A program made the position numbers and the translations under genes. Of a DNA stretch of 64,000 nucleotides, positions 9,199 to 18,672 are shown in pieces (position 1 is the first letter of the stretch; every line of letters begins with the position of its first letter). The DNA comes from Vibrio neptunius (GTDB lineage Bacteria; Pseudomonadota; Gammaproteobacteria; Enterobacterales; Vibrionaceae), in contig CP079859.1 of NCBI GenBank assembly GCA_019339365.1, positions 1,984,001 through 2,048,000 on the forward strand. The letters run 5' to 3'. Below the pieces are notes generated by a model. The model made no database searches. It was not told the DNA's origin and saw only the letters and a list, made by a program, of their open reading frames with translations.

Positions 9199-9963
9199 AT
9201 GAATTTATTTAAAACCAGTTTGGCGTTGATGGTTGCGACAGCAGGCTTCAGTGCAACGGCCTCGAGCCTTGATAGCGCTCTATCCATTCAAAGTAAAACC
9301 AATTCCTCATCCGCGGCGAGTCAGAAACGTATTGATGTCAGTGCTGAAAATACACTTAGCCTGCAAGCTGAAATTGAACAACTTCAGGAAGAGGTCAAAA
9401 ACCTTGAGGTTTATCGTTCTCACCTGACGGCATTAGTCAAAAGCCAAGAGCAGGAAGCGCGCAATCTCGAAAATCAGATTGATGAGGTAAAAAACACTCG
9501 TCAGGGTGTCGTTCCACTGATGTATCAGATGATCGCGGGTCTCAAAACGTCGATTGCTGATGATATGCCGATCAAAAAAGAGCAGCGCCAGGAGCGTGTC
9601 GCAAAATTGGAAAAAATGATGACTCGCGCTGATGTGAGCGATGCGGAAAAGTATCGCCGTATTCTAGAGGCGTATCAGATAGAGCTTGATTACGGCACCA
9701 AACTTGGTCTGTATCAAGATCAGATTGCGGTAGATGAAGGCTCGCGTGAAGTCGACATCCTGCATCTTGGTCGCGTTTCACTGGTGGCTCGCAGCTTGAA
9801 CGGCACGAAATTTTGGTCATGGAACCAGTCTGATAAGCAGTGGCAGAGTGCGGATAGCTCGATGAAATCAGAGTTAGACAAAGCGTTTAACATCGCAGCG
9901 AAGCAAGCGGCGCCAAGTTTGATTACTCTCCCAGTTTCTCTCAACGTCGCGGAGGCAAAATAA
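9199..9963 (+). CDS. DUF3450 family TonB2-system accessory protein
   Basis: The 254-residue product has an N-terminal signal peptide (SLALMVATAGFSATASS) and a long coiled coil at about 40-110 (SLQAEIEQLQEEVKNLEV). The rest resembles the DUF3450 family that precedes ttpC in many TonB2 loci. It should be periplasmic. Its role is not settled; coiled coil and position suggest it helps the TtpC-ExbB2-ExbD2-TonB2 energy complex. It is first in a tightly packed operon, two bases ahead of ttpC, with a Fur box 33 bp upstream. Confidence 0.8.
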   Translation: MNLFKTSLALMVATAGFSATASSLDSALSIQSKTNSSSAASQKRIDVSAENTLSLQAEIEQLQEEVKNLEVYRSHLTALVKSQEQEARNLENQIDEVKNTRQGVVPLMYQMIAGLKTSIADDMPIKKEQRQERVAKLEKMMTRADVSDAEKYRRILEAYQIELDYGTKLGLYQDQIAVDEGSREVDILHLGRVSLVARSLNGTKFWSWNQSDKQWQSADSSMKSELDKAFNIAAKQAAPSLITLPVSLNVAEAK

Positions 9964-9964
9964 T

Positions 9965-11323
9965 ATGAAACGTACGTTAATTGCTTCCCTTATCGCTCTT
10001 GCTGGCCTGTCATTCAACGTTCAAGCCTCTTCTGAACTGGTCAACAAAGCTCAGGCTGAAAACCAACAGCAAGCGCAACATAACATGGCTCGCGAGTCCG
10101 GTTTTAAACAGACTGAAAAAGAACTTAAAGCGCTCAAAGCGCAGCTGATCAAGCAGCGTGACGATCTGCAAATGAAGAATGACAAACTCGCGGCAAAGTT
10201 CAGTGACAACGAAAATACCTTAGCTCGGCTAGAAGAAAAACTCCGCTTAGAGACAGGAAGTCTAGGTGAAGTGTTTGGCGTTGTGCGTCAAAACGCCAAA
10301 GAATTGGAGTCTGAACTGCAGTATTCAGTGACCTCAGCTGATGCACAAACTCATGCTGGTGTGGTTAAAGAGATTGTCGCAGCGACAAAACTGCCTTCTA
10401 TGTATCAACTTAAAGGCCTTTGGAAAGCGTTGGAAGAGCAGATCAAAGCCAGTGGTGAAGTGGCATCAACCGAAGTCCGTTTTGTTAACGGTGAAGGGGT
10501 GGCTCAAAGCGAATCAGCCCTTCGGCTTGGTTCGATTGGCTTAGTTGGCGCGCAAGGCTACTTAAACTGGAATGCCACAAAAGGCGAAGCTCAGGCTTAC
10601 ATTAAGCAACCAGAGCAAGCACCAACCATTTCATCCCTTTCTCCTTTGGTAGGTGGCCAGGTTGAAAATATTGTTCTTGATCCTTCTCGTGGCGTGATGC
10701 TTGAACAACTAGCGCACAGCCCAAGCCTGATGGACAGGCTACAAGCAGGTGGTGTGGTAGGTAAGATCATTGTTGGCCTGCTTGCGATTGGTCTGATCAT
10801 CGCCGTAGTACGTGGCGTAAGTTTGTCTATCGCACGCCAGAAGATTCGTGCTCAACTGAAGTCACCTCAAAATCCGGGTGACAACCCACTTGGCCGTGTG
10901 TTATCCGTTTATGGCAAAGAGAAAAACCTCAGTGTTGAAGCGCTTGAATTACGTTTGCTTGAAGCTGTAGTTGATGAGCAAGCAACGTTGGAAAAAGGTT
11001 TGTCCATGCTCAAGCTGCTGGCTGCTCTGGCACCAATGCTTGGTCTTTTGGGCACAGTTACGGGTATGATCGAGACTTTCCAGGTCATTACTCAGTTTGG
11101 CAATGGTGATCCTAAAGTCATGGCAGGTGGTATTTCGATGGCACTTGTGACCACCGTACTTGGTCTTGTCGCGGCGATGCCTCTTCTGCTGGCTCACAAC
11201 ATTCTGAGCTCGCAAGCCGAAACGATTCGCAACATCCTTGAGAAGCAGGGAATCTCTCTAGTCGCTGAACAAGCTGAGAAAGATCTCAAGCCATCTCAGG
11301 AAGCGCTAGGGAATGTTGCCTAA
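9965..11323 (+). CDS. ttpC: TtpC-like MotA/TolQ/ExbB proton channel family protein
   Basis: This 452-residue protein has a signal peptide, a periplasmic coiled coil (about 35-100), a middle periplasmic domain and a C-terminal ExbB/TolQ-type unit with three membrane segments. The channel motif appears as LAALAPMLGLLGTVTGMIETF near residue 348 and the last membrane segment as ALVTTVLGLVAAMPLLL. TtpC is the extra subunit needed by TonB2 systems of vibrios and is absent from the E. coli system. It shares the operon with ExbB2, ExbD2 and TonB2; its stop overlaps the next ATG by one base. Confidence 0.9.
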   Translation: MKRTLIASLIALAGLSFNVQASSELVNKAQAENQQQAQHNMARESGFKQTEKELKALKAQLIKQRDDLQMKNDKLAAKFSDNENTLARLEEKLRLETGSLGEVFGVVRQNAKELESELQYSVTSADAQTHAGVVKEIVAATKLPSMYQLKGLWKALEEQIKASGEVASTEVRFVNGEGVAQSESALRLGSIGLVGAQGYLNWNATKGEAQAYIKQPEQAPTISSLSPLVGGQVENIVLDPSRGVMLEQLAHSPSLMDRLQAGGVVGKIIVGLLAIGLIIAVVRGVSLSIARQKIRAQLKSPQNPGDNPLGRVLSVYGKEKNLSVEALELRLLEAVVDEQATLEKGLSMLKLLAALAPMLGLLGTVTGMIETFQVITQFGNGDPKVMAGGISMALVTTVLGLVAAMPLLLAHNILSSQAETIRNILEKQGISLVAEQAEKDLKPSQEALGNVA

Positions 11324-11880
11324 TGGATGCAATCTTCGCATTGTTACCTGAAGCAATAGCTGGCAGTGACTGGCTACTTTCGTTGCAAAACTTTATGCAG
11401 CAGGGTGGTCAGGTGCTGTGGTTGCTGTCTGGCGTGGTGGCGTTTTGTTGGCTATTGATTCTAGAGCGCATCATCTATCTGTTGGTCGAATTTCCAAAGC
11501 ACAGAGCAAATTGGGTCGATGCTTGGCGTGAACGGGGCGATCAAACGTCTTGGTATGCTCGCTCTATCCGCGAAGGATGGTTGTCACAAGCACACAGCCA
11601 GCTGTATCAAAACCTGAATATCATTAAGGTTCTGGTTGCTATTTGCCCAATGTTGGGGTTACTGGGCACAGTGACGGGAATGATCTCCGTTTTTGATGTC
11701 ATGGCTAACCAAGGCAGCAGCAACCCTAAATTGATGGCTTCTGGTATCTCGCTAGCCACATTACCAACAATGGCTGGTATGGTCGCCGCGTTAACAGGCA
11801 TGTTTTTCCATGCGCGATTAATGAAAGCCTGCCAGTTAAGAGAAATTAAACTAGAAAAATCTTTAAGGAGTCAGCGATGA
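11323..11880 (+). CDS. exbB2: biopolymer transport protein ExbB2
   Basis: This 185-residue inner-membrane protein has three membrane segments and the conserved ICPMLGLLGTVTGMISVFDVM stretch near residue 107. ExbB forms the pentameric scaffold through which ExbD and TonB use the proton gradient. The coding sequence overlaps both neighbours by one to four bases, which indicates translational coupling. Confidence 0.92.
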   Translation: MDAIFALLPEAIAGSDWLLSLQNFMQQGGQVLWLLSGVVAFCWLLILERIIYLLVEFPKHRANWVDAWRERGDQTSWYARSIREGWLSQAHSQLYQNLNIIKVLVAICPMLGLLGTVTGMISVFDVMANQGSSNPKLMASGISLATLPTMAGMVAALTGMFFHARLMKACQLREIKLEKSLRSQR

Positions 11881-12281
11881 GACTCGGTCGACGTCACCAT
11901 AAACAAGATGAAGCTCAGATTGACCTGACGTCCATGCTCGATATCGTTTTTATCATGTTGATCTTTTTCATCGTTACCAGCTCGTTCGTTCGTGAATCTG
12001 GTGTTGAAGTGAATCGCCCTCAGGCGTCTAATGTGGTGAGTAAGAAAGATGCAGGCATTTTTGTCGCAGTGACTTCCGCAAACGACATTTATATTGATAA
12101 GCGCAACGTTGATATTGAACGTGTACAAGCGACACTAGAGCATTTGTTGCTGGATAAACCTGACGCTTCTTTGGTCATTCAGGCAGATGAACATGCCTAC
12201 AGCGGTACTGTAGTGAAAGTAATGGATGCGGCAAAAGGTGCTGGTGTTAAGAACATAGCGTTGGCAGCGGAGAAGAAGTAG
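11877..12281 (+). CDS. exbD2: biopolymer transport protein ExbD2
   Basis: The 134-residue product begins with a short cytoplasmic tail, then one membrane segment containing the essential aspartate (IDLTSMLDIVFIMLIFFIV, near residues 20-38), then a small periplasmic domain. It pairs with ExbB2 and TonB2. The ATG overlaps the exbB2 stop as ATGA. Confidence 0.93.
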   Translation: MRLGRRHHKQDEAQIDLTSMLDIVFIMLIFFIVTSSFVRESGVEVNRPQASNVVSKKDAGIFVAVTSANDIYIDKRNVDIERVQATLEHLLLDKPDASLVIQADEHAYSGTVVKVMDAAKGAGVKNIALAAEKK

Positions 12282-12898
12282 TGGGACGTTTGTTAATGGC
12301 AACGCCACTGGCTGCCGCATGTGCGTTAGCCATTTTCAGCTTTATGGCCTGGATGGTGGACAGCGGTCATCGCAGAGCCCCTGAGCCAAGTGAATCGCTG
12401 AGCTTTAATATGGTGATGGTGGAAAATGAACAAGATGTTCAACGTCGCCAGCGAACGGTGCCAGAGCAGCCGAAAGCTCTAGAAGTGCCAGAGCAGATGC
12501 CAACTTCTCAAGCCAATACCGAATTGTCGCAGATTTCACCGATTTCACAGCCGTCGCTTGGCCTGAATACCAGCATCGAAGGTTTGGCGATCAGCGCTCC
12601 AACATTTGGTGACTTTGGTGTCAATCAACAAGTCATGCCTTTATATCGGGTCGAGCCTCGTTATCCAGCCAAAGCCCTAAAGCGTAAAGCCGAAGGTTAT
12701 GTGATCCTGAAATTCACTATCGATCCAACGGGTAAGCCGAGAGATATCAATATTGTCGAAGCCAATCCGAAACGCATGTTTGAACGGAATGCGATACAGG
12801 CGCTGCAGAAGTGGAAGTATCAGCCTAGAGTAGTGGATGGAGTTGCTGTACCTCAGGAAAACCAAACTGTAAGACTGGAGTTTAAGTTAGCCAAATGA
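12281..12898 (+). CDS. tonB2: TonB2 energy transducer
   Basis: This is a short TonB of 205 residues with one N-terminal membrane segment, a Pro/Glu-rich linker and a C-terminal TonB domain (YRVEPRYPAKALKRKAEGYV, then an NAIQALQKWKYQP motif). It spans the periplasm to bring energy to outer-membrane receptors. The GTG start shares one base with the exbD2 stop. The linker is much shorter than in TonB1-type proteins, as is usual for TonB2. Confidence 0.92.
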   Translation: MGRLLMATPLAAACALAIFSFMAWMVDSGHRRAPEPSESLSFNMVMVENEQDVQRRQRTVPEQPKALEVPEQMPTSQANTELSQISPISQPSLGLNTSIEGLAISAPTFGDFGVNQQVMPLYRVEPRYPAKALKRKAEGYVILKFTIDPTGKPRDINIVEANPKRMFERNAIQALQKWKYQPRVVDGVAVPQENQTVRLEFKLAK

Positions 12899-14064
12899 TG
12901 AAACGATTAGTCCTTATTGCTTTGCTTCTGGCTTCGCCAAGCGCCTTGGCTCAGGAGCTGACTCAATACACGGCGGTTCGTGTTCAGAAAGCCAACGAAC
13001 TGGCTCAGGGAGAACAGCTGAAAGAGGCAATTACCTTACTTAAAGAAATCGACACTTCGCGCGCCTACGACAAGGCGTTCATCGCTCGTATGTTGGCGGT
13101 ATTCTATTGGCAAGACGGCAATACCAAGCAAGCCATTTCTAAAATGGAATATGCGGTTGAAAGTGGTCTGTTGCGTGATGAACAGGCGTGGATCAGCCAA
13201 CGTATGCTGGCTGACCTGTACCTTAATGACCAGCAGTTTGCTAAGGCGATTAAGCACTATTACCCGTTAGTTAAGTCGGTTCCTGAAACCCAAAAAGCTC
13301 AGGATCTGTGGCTGCGAATTGCACAGTCGCACTATCAACTAGAGCAATGGGATAAAGTAGTACCTGCGGTCGATAAGTACCTAAAGGTCGAGAAAAAAGA
13401 GATTCTTCAACCGCTATCACTCAAGCTGGGAGCACAGCTTGAGCTGAAACGCTGGAGCGCAGCGATTCCGACCCTTGAGTTACTTATCAGTATCCAGCCG
13501 GAGAAACTGAGCTGGTGGCGCCAACTGGTTGGTTTGCAAATGAAAGTCGGCAAGGACAAAGAGGCGCTTGATACCTTGGCGCTTGCAAAGGTTAATGGGT
13601 TACCGTTGAGCCAGAGTGACAGACGTATGCTGGCCCAGATGTATGCCAAGCGTGGTATCCCAGAAAGGGCGGCGATTGAAATAAGTGAACTGGATGACGC
13701 GCAAACGGATGTTCAGTTGCTGTCAGAACAGGCAACGTATTGGCAGTTGGCAAAAGAGTGGGACAAATCTTTGTCTATCTGGAAGTTAGCGGCTAAAAAA
13801 GACGCTAAGTATAATTGGAGTGTCGCTCAGCTCATGGTTCAGCAAGGCTACTATAAAGATTCTTTGGCGGTGTTAGATAAAGTCAAAGGCCGTGACGCAG
13901 ATGTGGCGCTGGCCAAAACACGGGCTTTGTACAAATTGAATCTGCTTGAGAAAGCGCTGGTGCAAGCGAAGAGAGCGAACAACATCGAACCTTCAAGCCA
14001 AGCAAAGAGTTGGATTAAATACTTGTCTCAACTTAGAACTGCCGCTCAACAGAAGACAGGGTAA
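12895..14064 (+). CDS. TPR-repeat protein of the TonB2 operon
   Basis: The 389-residue product has a signal peptide (LVLIALLLASPSALA) followed by tetratricopeptide-like helical pairs along most of its length, for example KQAISKMEYAVESGLL and KALVQAKRANNIEPS. It is probably periplasmic and scaffolds the TonB2 complex; TPR genes commonly close this operon in vibrios. Its ATG overlaps the tonB2 stop, and a hairpin follows. Confidence 0.83.
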   Translation: MMKRLVLIALLLASPSALAQELTQYTAVRVQKANELAQGEQLKEAITLLKEIDTSRAYDKAFIARMLAVFYWQDGNTKQAISKMEYAVESGLLRDEQAWISQRMLADLYLNDQQFAKAIKHYYPLVKSVPETQKAQDLWLRIAQSHYQLEQWDKVVPAVDKYLKVEKKEILQPLSLKLGAQLELKRWSAAIPTLELLISIQPEKLSWWRQLVGLQMKVGKDKEALDTLALAKVNGLPLSQSDRRMLAQMYAKRGIPERAAIEISELDDAQTDVQLLSEQATYWQLAKEWDKSLSIWKLAAKKDAKYNWSVAQLMVQQGYYKDSLAVLDKVKGRDADVALAKTRALYKLNLLEKALVQAKRANNIEPSSQAKSWIKYLSQLRTAAQQKTG

Positions 14065-14072
14065 TTGTTAAA

Positions 14073-14095
14073 AAGGGAAGCAATGCGCTTCCCTT
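14073..14095 (+). terminator. terminator of the TonB2 operon
   Basis: Nine-base arms AAGGGAAGC/GCTTCCCTT with a five-base loop are followed by a T/G-rich tail. It starts nine bases past the TPR gene stop. Confidence 0.7.
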
Positions 14096-14103
14096 GTTGT
14101 TGC

Positions 14104-14328
14104 TTACTTCTGATTTAAGCAGACATATTCCGCTCTCCAAAGCAGTCGCTTGGAAGATCTAATCGTCGTTAGCAACTCTTGCCCTGACAATTGCGGAAAG
14201 GCATGCATTACCTTGACGTCATTATCTAAATCGGATTTCTCATAAGCCCTTACATGAGTAAAGGTGCTGGACAGATTATGTGACAGCATAGATTGTGACA
14301 GGCAGATGCCAAACATATCCCGTTTCAT
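14104..14328 (-). CDS. small hypothetical protein
   Basis: About 74 residues start at an ATG (14328) that has GAGGGAAAG a few bases upstream. No known domain, signal peptide or membrane segment was recognised. It is convergent with the TonB2 operon. The good ribosome site is the main reason to accept it. Confidence 0.5.
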   Translation of the reverse strand: MKRDMFGICLSQSMLSHNLSSTFTHVRAYEKSDLDNDVKVMHAFPQLSGQELLTTIRSSKRLLWRAEYVCLNQK

Positions 14329-14667
14329 CGTCTTTCCCTCTGACATTGGAGCATAGACAGCTGTTTATGGCATTTTTATTAGTGCTTGCTGCCCGCTTTA
14401 ACCGTTTCTACAATTCTAGTGCTCAATAATTATACAACCTAAATGAGTGGGTAGTACAAAAAACGTTCTAATAATTTAGTGATCAAAATCAACTATTTTA
14501 CCGGTTTTATGTCAAGTATGTTGCAAACTGGCAAACTGAGTGAATTGTCGGGAGTTAGTTCACAGCGGTTAGCGATGATTTGGATTGTTGGTCTCACAAA
14601 ATATCGCCCATTAACTCGTATAAATGTTAATTGGATGTTAGTCTCGCTAAGCAAAATGGGAGAGTTT
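14329..14667. other. promoter region between a small gene and the CitA-type kinase
   Basis: About 340 AT-rich bases. The kinase frame stays open upstream to 14479, but the translation there resembles no family and lacks a ribosome site, so I treat it as noncoding leader and promoter. Confidence 0.45.
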
Positions 14668-16287
14668 ATGCAATGGAGTAGTATCAGCTTTCGTAAGCGA
14701 ATGTTGATTATCATGACGCTTTCTGGCTTGATGGAGTTGCTATTGCTTGTTGCCGCTGGTTTCTTCTATGTTAAGCAAGAGCAAGAAGAAAAAATGGGCA
14801 AGCAGGCCCTTGGTGTCGCCTCATTTCTAGCAAATTCTCCTTTTGTTGCCCAAATGATCCAAGAAGGTGGTGGTTCGGAGTATCAGCTTCGTTATCGAAG
14901 TCTTACCGAGTTAATAGGTGCTGCCTTTATTGTGATTGGTGATAAAGACGGTATTCGTATTGTCCACCCTGTCGACGATCGCATTGGTAAACCAATGAAA
15001 GGTGGCGATAACGATCGTGCTCTGATTGAAGGTGAAAACTATATTTCTTTTGCCCAAGGTTCGTTGGGCTACTCCGTTCGGGGAAAATCGGCTGTTTTTG
15101 ATTCAGATGGCAATATCATAGGCGTTGTATCAGTCGGTTATCTCATTGACCGTCTTCAGGATAGAGTAGAGCCTTTTTTGGTCTTTCTGCTTTTGATGGC
15201 ATTACTAGTGGTTGCCGCGAATGCTATTGTATCAAGCTATGCGTCGCGTCGCTTTCAAAAAGCGATTCTTGGCTTTGAACCTGAAGAAATAGGTCGGTTG
15301 TATGTTGAGTTAGACGTGACAATGGAAACGCTTAAAGAAGGAATCTTGACGATCGATCAATCGGGCAAGCTTCGCTCTATCAACAAGAGTGCGTGCCTTA
15401 TCTTAGGATTGGAAAAATCGCATTGCTTGAATAAGCCGCTAAAAGAGGTATTGCCTGAGAGCGACCTTGATACTGTTCTCACTACAGCCCACATTGATCA
15501 TGACATATACCTTTACCTCAACAAGCAGAAGTTAATTGCTAACCGAAGACCAATTGTTGTAGACGGTAAGGTTGTTGGCGCGGTATCCAGTTTTCGACTG
15601 CGAGATGAATTGAATGAGCTCTCTGAGCAGTTAGCGAAAACCAAAGAATATGCTGAAATGCTTCGCTCTCAGACTCATGAACATCGAAATAAGCTGAATA
15701 CCATTAGCGGTATGGTTCAAATGGGAGAGTTGGATGCAGTTCAGCATCTTATTGGTCAAGAAACCGCACATTATCAATCTTTGATTGAGTTCCTACGTGA
15801 AACCGTCAAAGAACCATTGATCGCCGGTATGCTGCTGGGTAAAACCGAACGTGCACGCGAACTGGGACTTGAGCTTATAGTAGAACAAGGTTCCCGGCTT
15901 GAACCTTTGCCAGAGCGTATTAATGCAGAAGATCTTGTGACTATTTTGGGCAATTTAATTGATAACGCTTTTGATGCTACGCGCAGTGCTATGACCTTGG
16001 ATACGATGTTTGCCCCAGCGCGAAGGAATATTGAAGTTTCCATAGGTGATTATGGGAATGAAATCATTCTTGAAGTCATGGATCAAGGTTGTGGTTTACC
16101 GGGCGAGTTCTCTGTTGAGCACCTAGTTGAACGAGGTGTGTCGACAAAAGGGCAGGCAAATCGAGGAGTGGGACTTTACTTGGTCAATGAATTAGCACTG
16201 CGCTACCACGGCCTATTGGACATCACGAATAACGAACAGCATGGAGCTAGAACGACAGTGTATTTACCAAAGGAAGAACAGGTATGA
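14668..16287 (+). CDS. CitA/DcuS-family sensor histidine kinase
   Basis: The start at 14668 has GGGAGAG five bases upstream and gives 539 residues. Order: membrane segment 1 (about 12-34), extracytoplasmic Cache/PAS sensor (about 40-170, with HPVDDRIGKPMKGGD), membrane segment 2 (about 175-195), cytoplasmic PAS (MKEGILTIDQSG-like text near 225), then the SPOB-like histidine region QTHEHRNKLNTISGMVQMG and an HATPase domain (LGNLIDNAFDA, GVGLYLVNELA). This family senses di- and tricarboxylates; the exact ligand is unknown. It overlaps its response regulator gene by four bases. Confidence 0.9.
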   Translation: MQWSSISFRKRMLIIMTLSGLMELLLLVAAGFFYVKQEQEEKMGKQALGVASFLANSPFVAQMIQEGGGSEYQLRYRSLTELIGAAFIVIGDKDGIRIVHPVDDRIGKPMKGGDNDRALIEGENYISFAQGSLGYSVRGKSAVFDSDGNIIGVVSVGYLIDRLQDRVEPFLVFLLLMALLVVAANAIVSSYASRRFQKAILGFEPEEIGRLYVELDVTMETLKEGILTIDQSGKLRSINKSACLILGLEKSHCLNKPLKEVLPESDLDTVLTTAHIDHDIYLYLNKQKLIANRRPIVVDGKVVGAVSSFRLRDELNELSEQLAKTKEYAEMLRSQTHEHRNKLNTISGMVQMGELDAVQHLIGQETAHYQSLIEFLRETVKEPLIAGMLLGKTERARELGLELIVEQGSRLEPLPERINAEDLVTILGNLIDNAFDATRSAMTLDTMFAPARRNIEVSIGDYGNEIILEVMDQGCGLPGEFSVEHLVERGVSTKGQANRGVGLYLVNELALRYHGLLDITNNEQHGARTTVYLPKEEQV

Positions 16288-16964
16288 CATCCGTAACACG
16301 AGTAATGATTATTGAAGATGATCTCAGCATTGCTCAATTGCATCAGCGTTATCTGGAACAGATGGAAGGCTATGAGGTGATCGGGATTGCGACTACGAAA
16401 GTCGAAGCCGAGATACAGCTTGATGTATTGAATCCCGATCTCCTATTGCTTGATGTGTATCTTCCTGATGGAACCGGTTTGGAGCTTTTACAGGCATTGC
16501 GTTCTCGGAACCAAAGCTGCGACGTTATTCTGATTACCGCTGCTCGTGATGTAGATACATTGCAGCAGGCGATGCGTGGTGGTGTTGTCGATTATTTACT
16601 GAAACCCGTTGTATTTCCGCGTCTGGAAGCTGCATTGAAGAAATACGTAATACAAAAGCATCAGTTCACGAGTGCCTCGGATCTTGATCAAAACTTGGTG
16701 GACAAGATGTTACAGAGTCCATCTACTGAAGAATCTAGGGTTCAAAGGTTGCCTAAAGGTATCGACAGTGTCACGTTAGACAAAATACGTGCGTTGTTTT
16801 CTGGTGCTGAAAGTATAACAGCGGATGAAGCTGGAGAGCGTATCGGTGCGAGCCGCACAACCGCTAGACGTTATCTAGAATACCTTATCAGCTCTGGCGA
16901 ATTGCAAGCAGATCTAAACTACGGTACGGTCGGTAGACCCGAGCGCTGTTACAAACGATCGTAA
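16284..16964 (+). CDS. CitB/DcuR-family response regulator
   Basis: The 226-residue product has a receiver domain (MIIEDD, phosphoacceptor in LLLLDVYLPDGTGLELL, KPV lysine) and a C-terminal helix-turn-helix typical of CitB/DcuR (ITADEAGERIGASRTTARRY). It is the partner of the CitA-type kinase. The next genes encode two periplasmic solute-binding proteins and are possible targets, although no transporter for a dicarboxylate is adjacent. Confidence 0.9.
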   Translation: MTSVTRVMIIEDDLSIAQLHQRYLEQMEGYEVIGIATTKVEAEIQLDVLNPDLLLLDVYLPDGTGLELLQALRSRNQSCDVILITAARDVDTLQQAMRGGVVDYLLKPVVFPRLEAALKKYVIQKHQFTSASDLDQNLVDKMLQSPSTEESRVQRLPKGIDSVTLDKIRALFSGAESITADEAGERIGASRTTARRYLEYLISSGELQADLNYGTVGRPERCYKRS

Positions 16965-17070
16965 CGACCACTTGGGTTCAAATAATTCTCCCCCAATTAC
17001 CTAGACGTATTTTGTATCCACCTCTACAGTTTTATTGATAGATATAATATTTTTACTGTTAGAGGCGGCT

Positions 17071-17832
17071 ATGAAATCGTTAATCAGCCTGTCTTTATCG
17101 CTCTTGTTTTTGTCATTTCCGATCGGAGCGATAGAGCTCAATGACCTTCAGTTTTTGACCGAAGAGTACCCCCGTATAACTTTACTCAAGATGGTGAAAA
17201 AAAAAGGCATTTCTGTAGACTTGCTGGCCGCTGCTGCACGATCTCAAGGGATAGAAATCAACAAACAAGATATTGAGGTCAGTCCTTGGGCACGAGCCTA
17301 TCGAACCGCATTGATTGAGCCTGATACAGTACTTTTCTCTACTACTAGAACGAAGCTTCGTGAACATCTGTTCAAATGGGTTGGGCCTTTGAGTTCAACA
17401 CGGATTGTCGTGCTGGCCAAAAAGTCGCGTAAGATTAATATTAAAAACAGTAAGGATTTTGCTCAATACCGAATTGGTGTTATTCGTGACGATGTGGGTG
17501 AGCAGTTAATGTTAGAACTGGGGGTGCCAAGAGGCGCGATGCAGGAAACCTCAATGGCTGAAACCTTGGCTAAGCAGTTGGCCAAAGATCGCATTGACCT
17601 ATGGGCATACGAAGAAAATGTTGCCAATTGGTGGATAAAGCAAATTGGCTACGACACCGGCGATTTTGAGGTCATATTTGTACTCCGAGAAGGGGAACTC
17701 TACTATGCTTTTAATTTGGCAGTGGATGATCAACTGGTTGAGAAGCTGCAGCGTGGTATTCATGAAATGAAAAACTCGCTTAACGAAGCTGGCGTCTCAA
17801 AGTATCAAGAGATCGTCGATAATTATCGTTGA
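17071..17832 (+). CDS. periplasmic solute-binding protein (SBP_bac_3-like)
   Basis: A signal peptide (KSLISLSLSLLFLSFPIGA) is followed by a two-lobed amino-acid-type binding fold with VSPWARAYRTALIEPD and later DRIDLWAYEENVANW. The ATG at 17071 has AGAGG in front; an earlier TTG-started reading is not needed. No ABC permease or ATPase gene is next to it, so it is probably an orphan binder that scavenges or senses. It lies 106 bp after the CitB-type regulator and 36 bp before a second binding-protein gene. Confidence 0.75.
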   Translation: MKSLISLSLSLLFLSFPIGAIELNDLQFLTEEYPRITLLKMVKKKGISVDLLAAAARSQGIEINKQDIEVSPWARAYRTALIEPDTVLFSTTRTKLREHLFKWVGPLSSTRIVVLAKKSRKINIKNSKDFAQYRIGVIRDDVGEQLMLELGVPRGAMQETSMAETLAKQLAKDRIDLWAYEENVANWWIKQIGYDTGDFEVIFVLREGELYYAFNLAVDDQLVEKLQRGIHEMKNSLNEAGVSKYQEIVDNYR

Positions 17833-17868
17833 TTGTCAATGGCGATCGTACTTTCAGGAAGGGTAGAG

Positions 17869-18672
17869 ATGCGTTTAATCGGTTTTATTCTGTTTATGCT
17901 ATGTCAGAGCGTATTTGCTAAGCAGGAAGTGGTGTTAATATTACCATCGCAGATGGATGGTGGACATACGTACTATCATGAACTTCTTTATCGCTCCTTG
18001 TCTGATTCTGGTTACGGTGTCACAATTAGAGTGCCACAAGAACATATTCCCCAAAAACGATCGATAAAAATGGTGGCGAGTAATCAGTTGTCCCTAACTT
18101 GGCTGTTGGCTACTGAAGATAGGAACAATGAATATGTACCCGTCAAAGTACCACTAACTGATGGCATGATTGGTAAAAGGGTATTGCTTATACCTCCACA
18201 GCTACAAAGTGAGTTCAATAAAATTAATAACCTCAATGATTTGCAAAGGTCGAGGTTGGTCGCAGGTTTGGGGATCCAGTGGTTTGACGTTGATGTATGG
18301 AACGCCAATCAGCTCCCCGTGTTCTTGCAAGATGGAGAATGGCGTTCTTTATACTCAAAACTTTCACCCAAAGGTAAGGTCAATTACTTCCCCAGAGGCA
18401 TGACCGAAATACTCGGTGAGTCCTCTCAAAATCCTCATTTAGCGATAGAACAGCGTTTACTTCTAACTTACGAAAAGGACTTTTATTTCTATCTATCTGA
18501 ACAAGCGGCACACTATCAGCCCATTATTGAGAAAGCGTTACTGCAGGCCAAACAGAGTGGATTGATGGACCGATTGCTGAAAAAATACTGGCAGGCGACA
18601 TATGAACAAATTCAGCCAGACCAGCGAGTAGTGATAAATCTACGTTTACCTGAGGGTGGATCTCACAAATAG
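17869..18672 (+). CDS. second periplasmic solute-binding-like protein
   Basis: About 267 residues begin at an ATG preceded by GGAAGGG. The signal peptide RLIGFILFMLCQSVFA is followed by a diverged periplasmic-binding fold; GMTEILGESSQNPHLAIEQR and the C-terminal LMDRLLKKYWQATYEQ resemble the end of extracellular solute-binding family 3 proteins. The ligand is unknown. It is probably cotranscribed with the preceding binding protein and may act with the upstream two-component system. Confidence 0.65.
   Translation: MRLIGFILFMLCQSVFAKQEVVLILPSQMDGGHTYYHELLYRSLSDSGYGVTIRVPQEHIPQKRSIKMVASNQLSLTWLLATEDRNNEYVPVKVPLTDGMIGKRVLLIPPQLQSEFNKINNLNDLQRSRLVAGLGIQWFDVDVWNANQLPVFLQDGEWRSLYSKLSPKGKVNYFPRGMTEILGESSQNPHLAIEQRLLLTYEKDFYFYLSEQAAHYQPIIEKALLQAKQSGLMDRLLKKYWQATYEQIQPDQRVVINLRLPEGGSHK

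Noticed and set aside
14479..14667. Upstream extension of the CitA-type kinase frame
   Set aside because: The added residues have no family likeness and no ribosome site; GGGAGAG supports the ATG at 14668.
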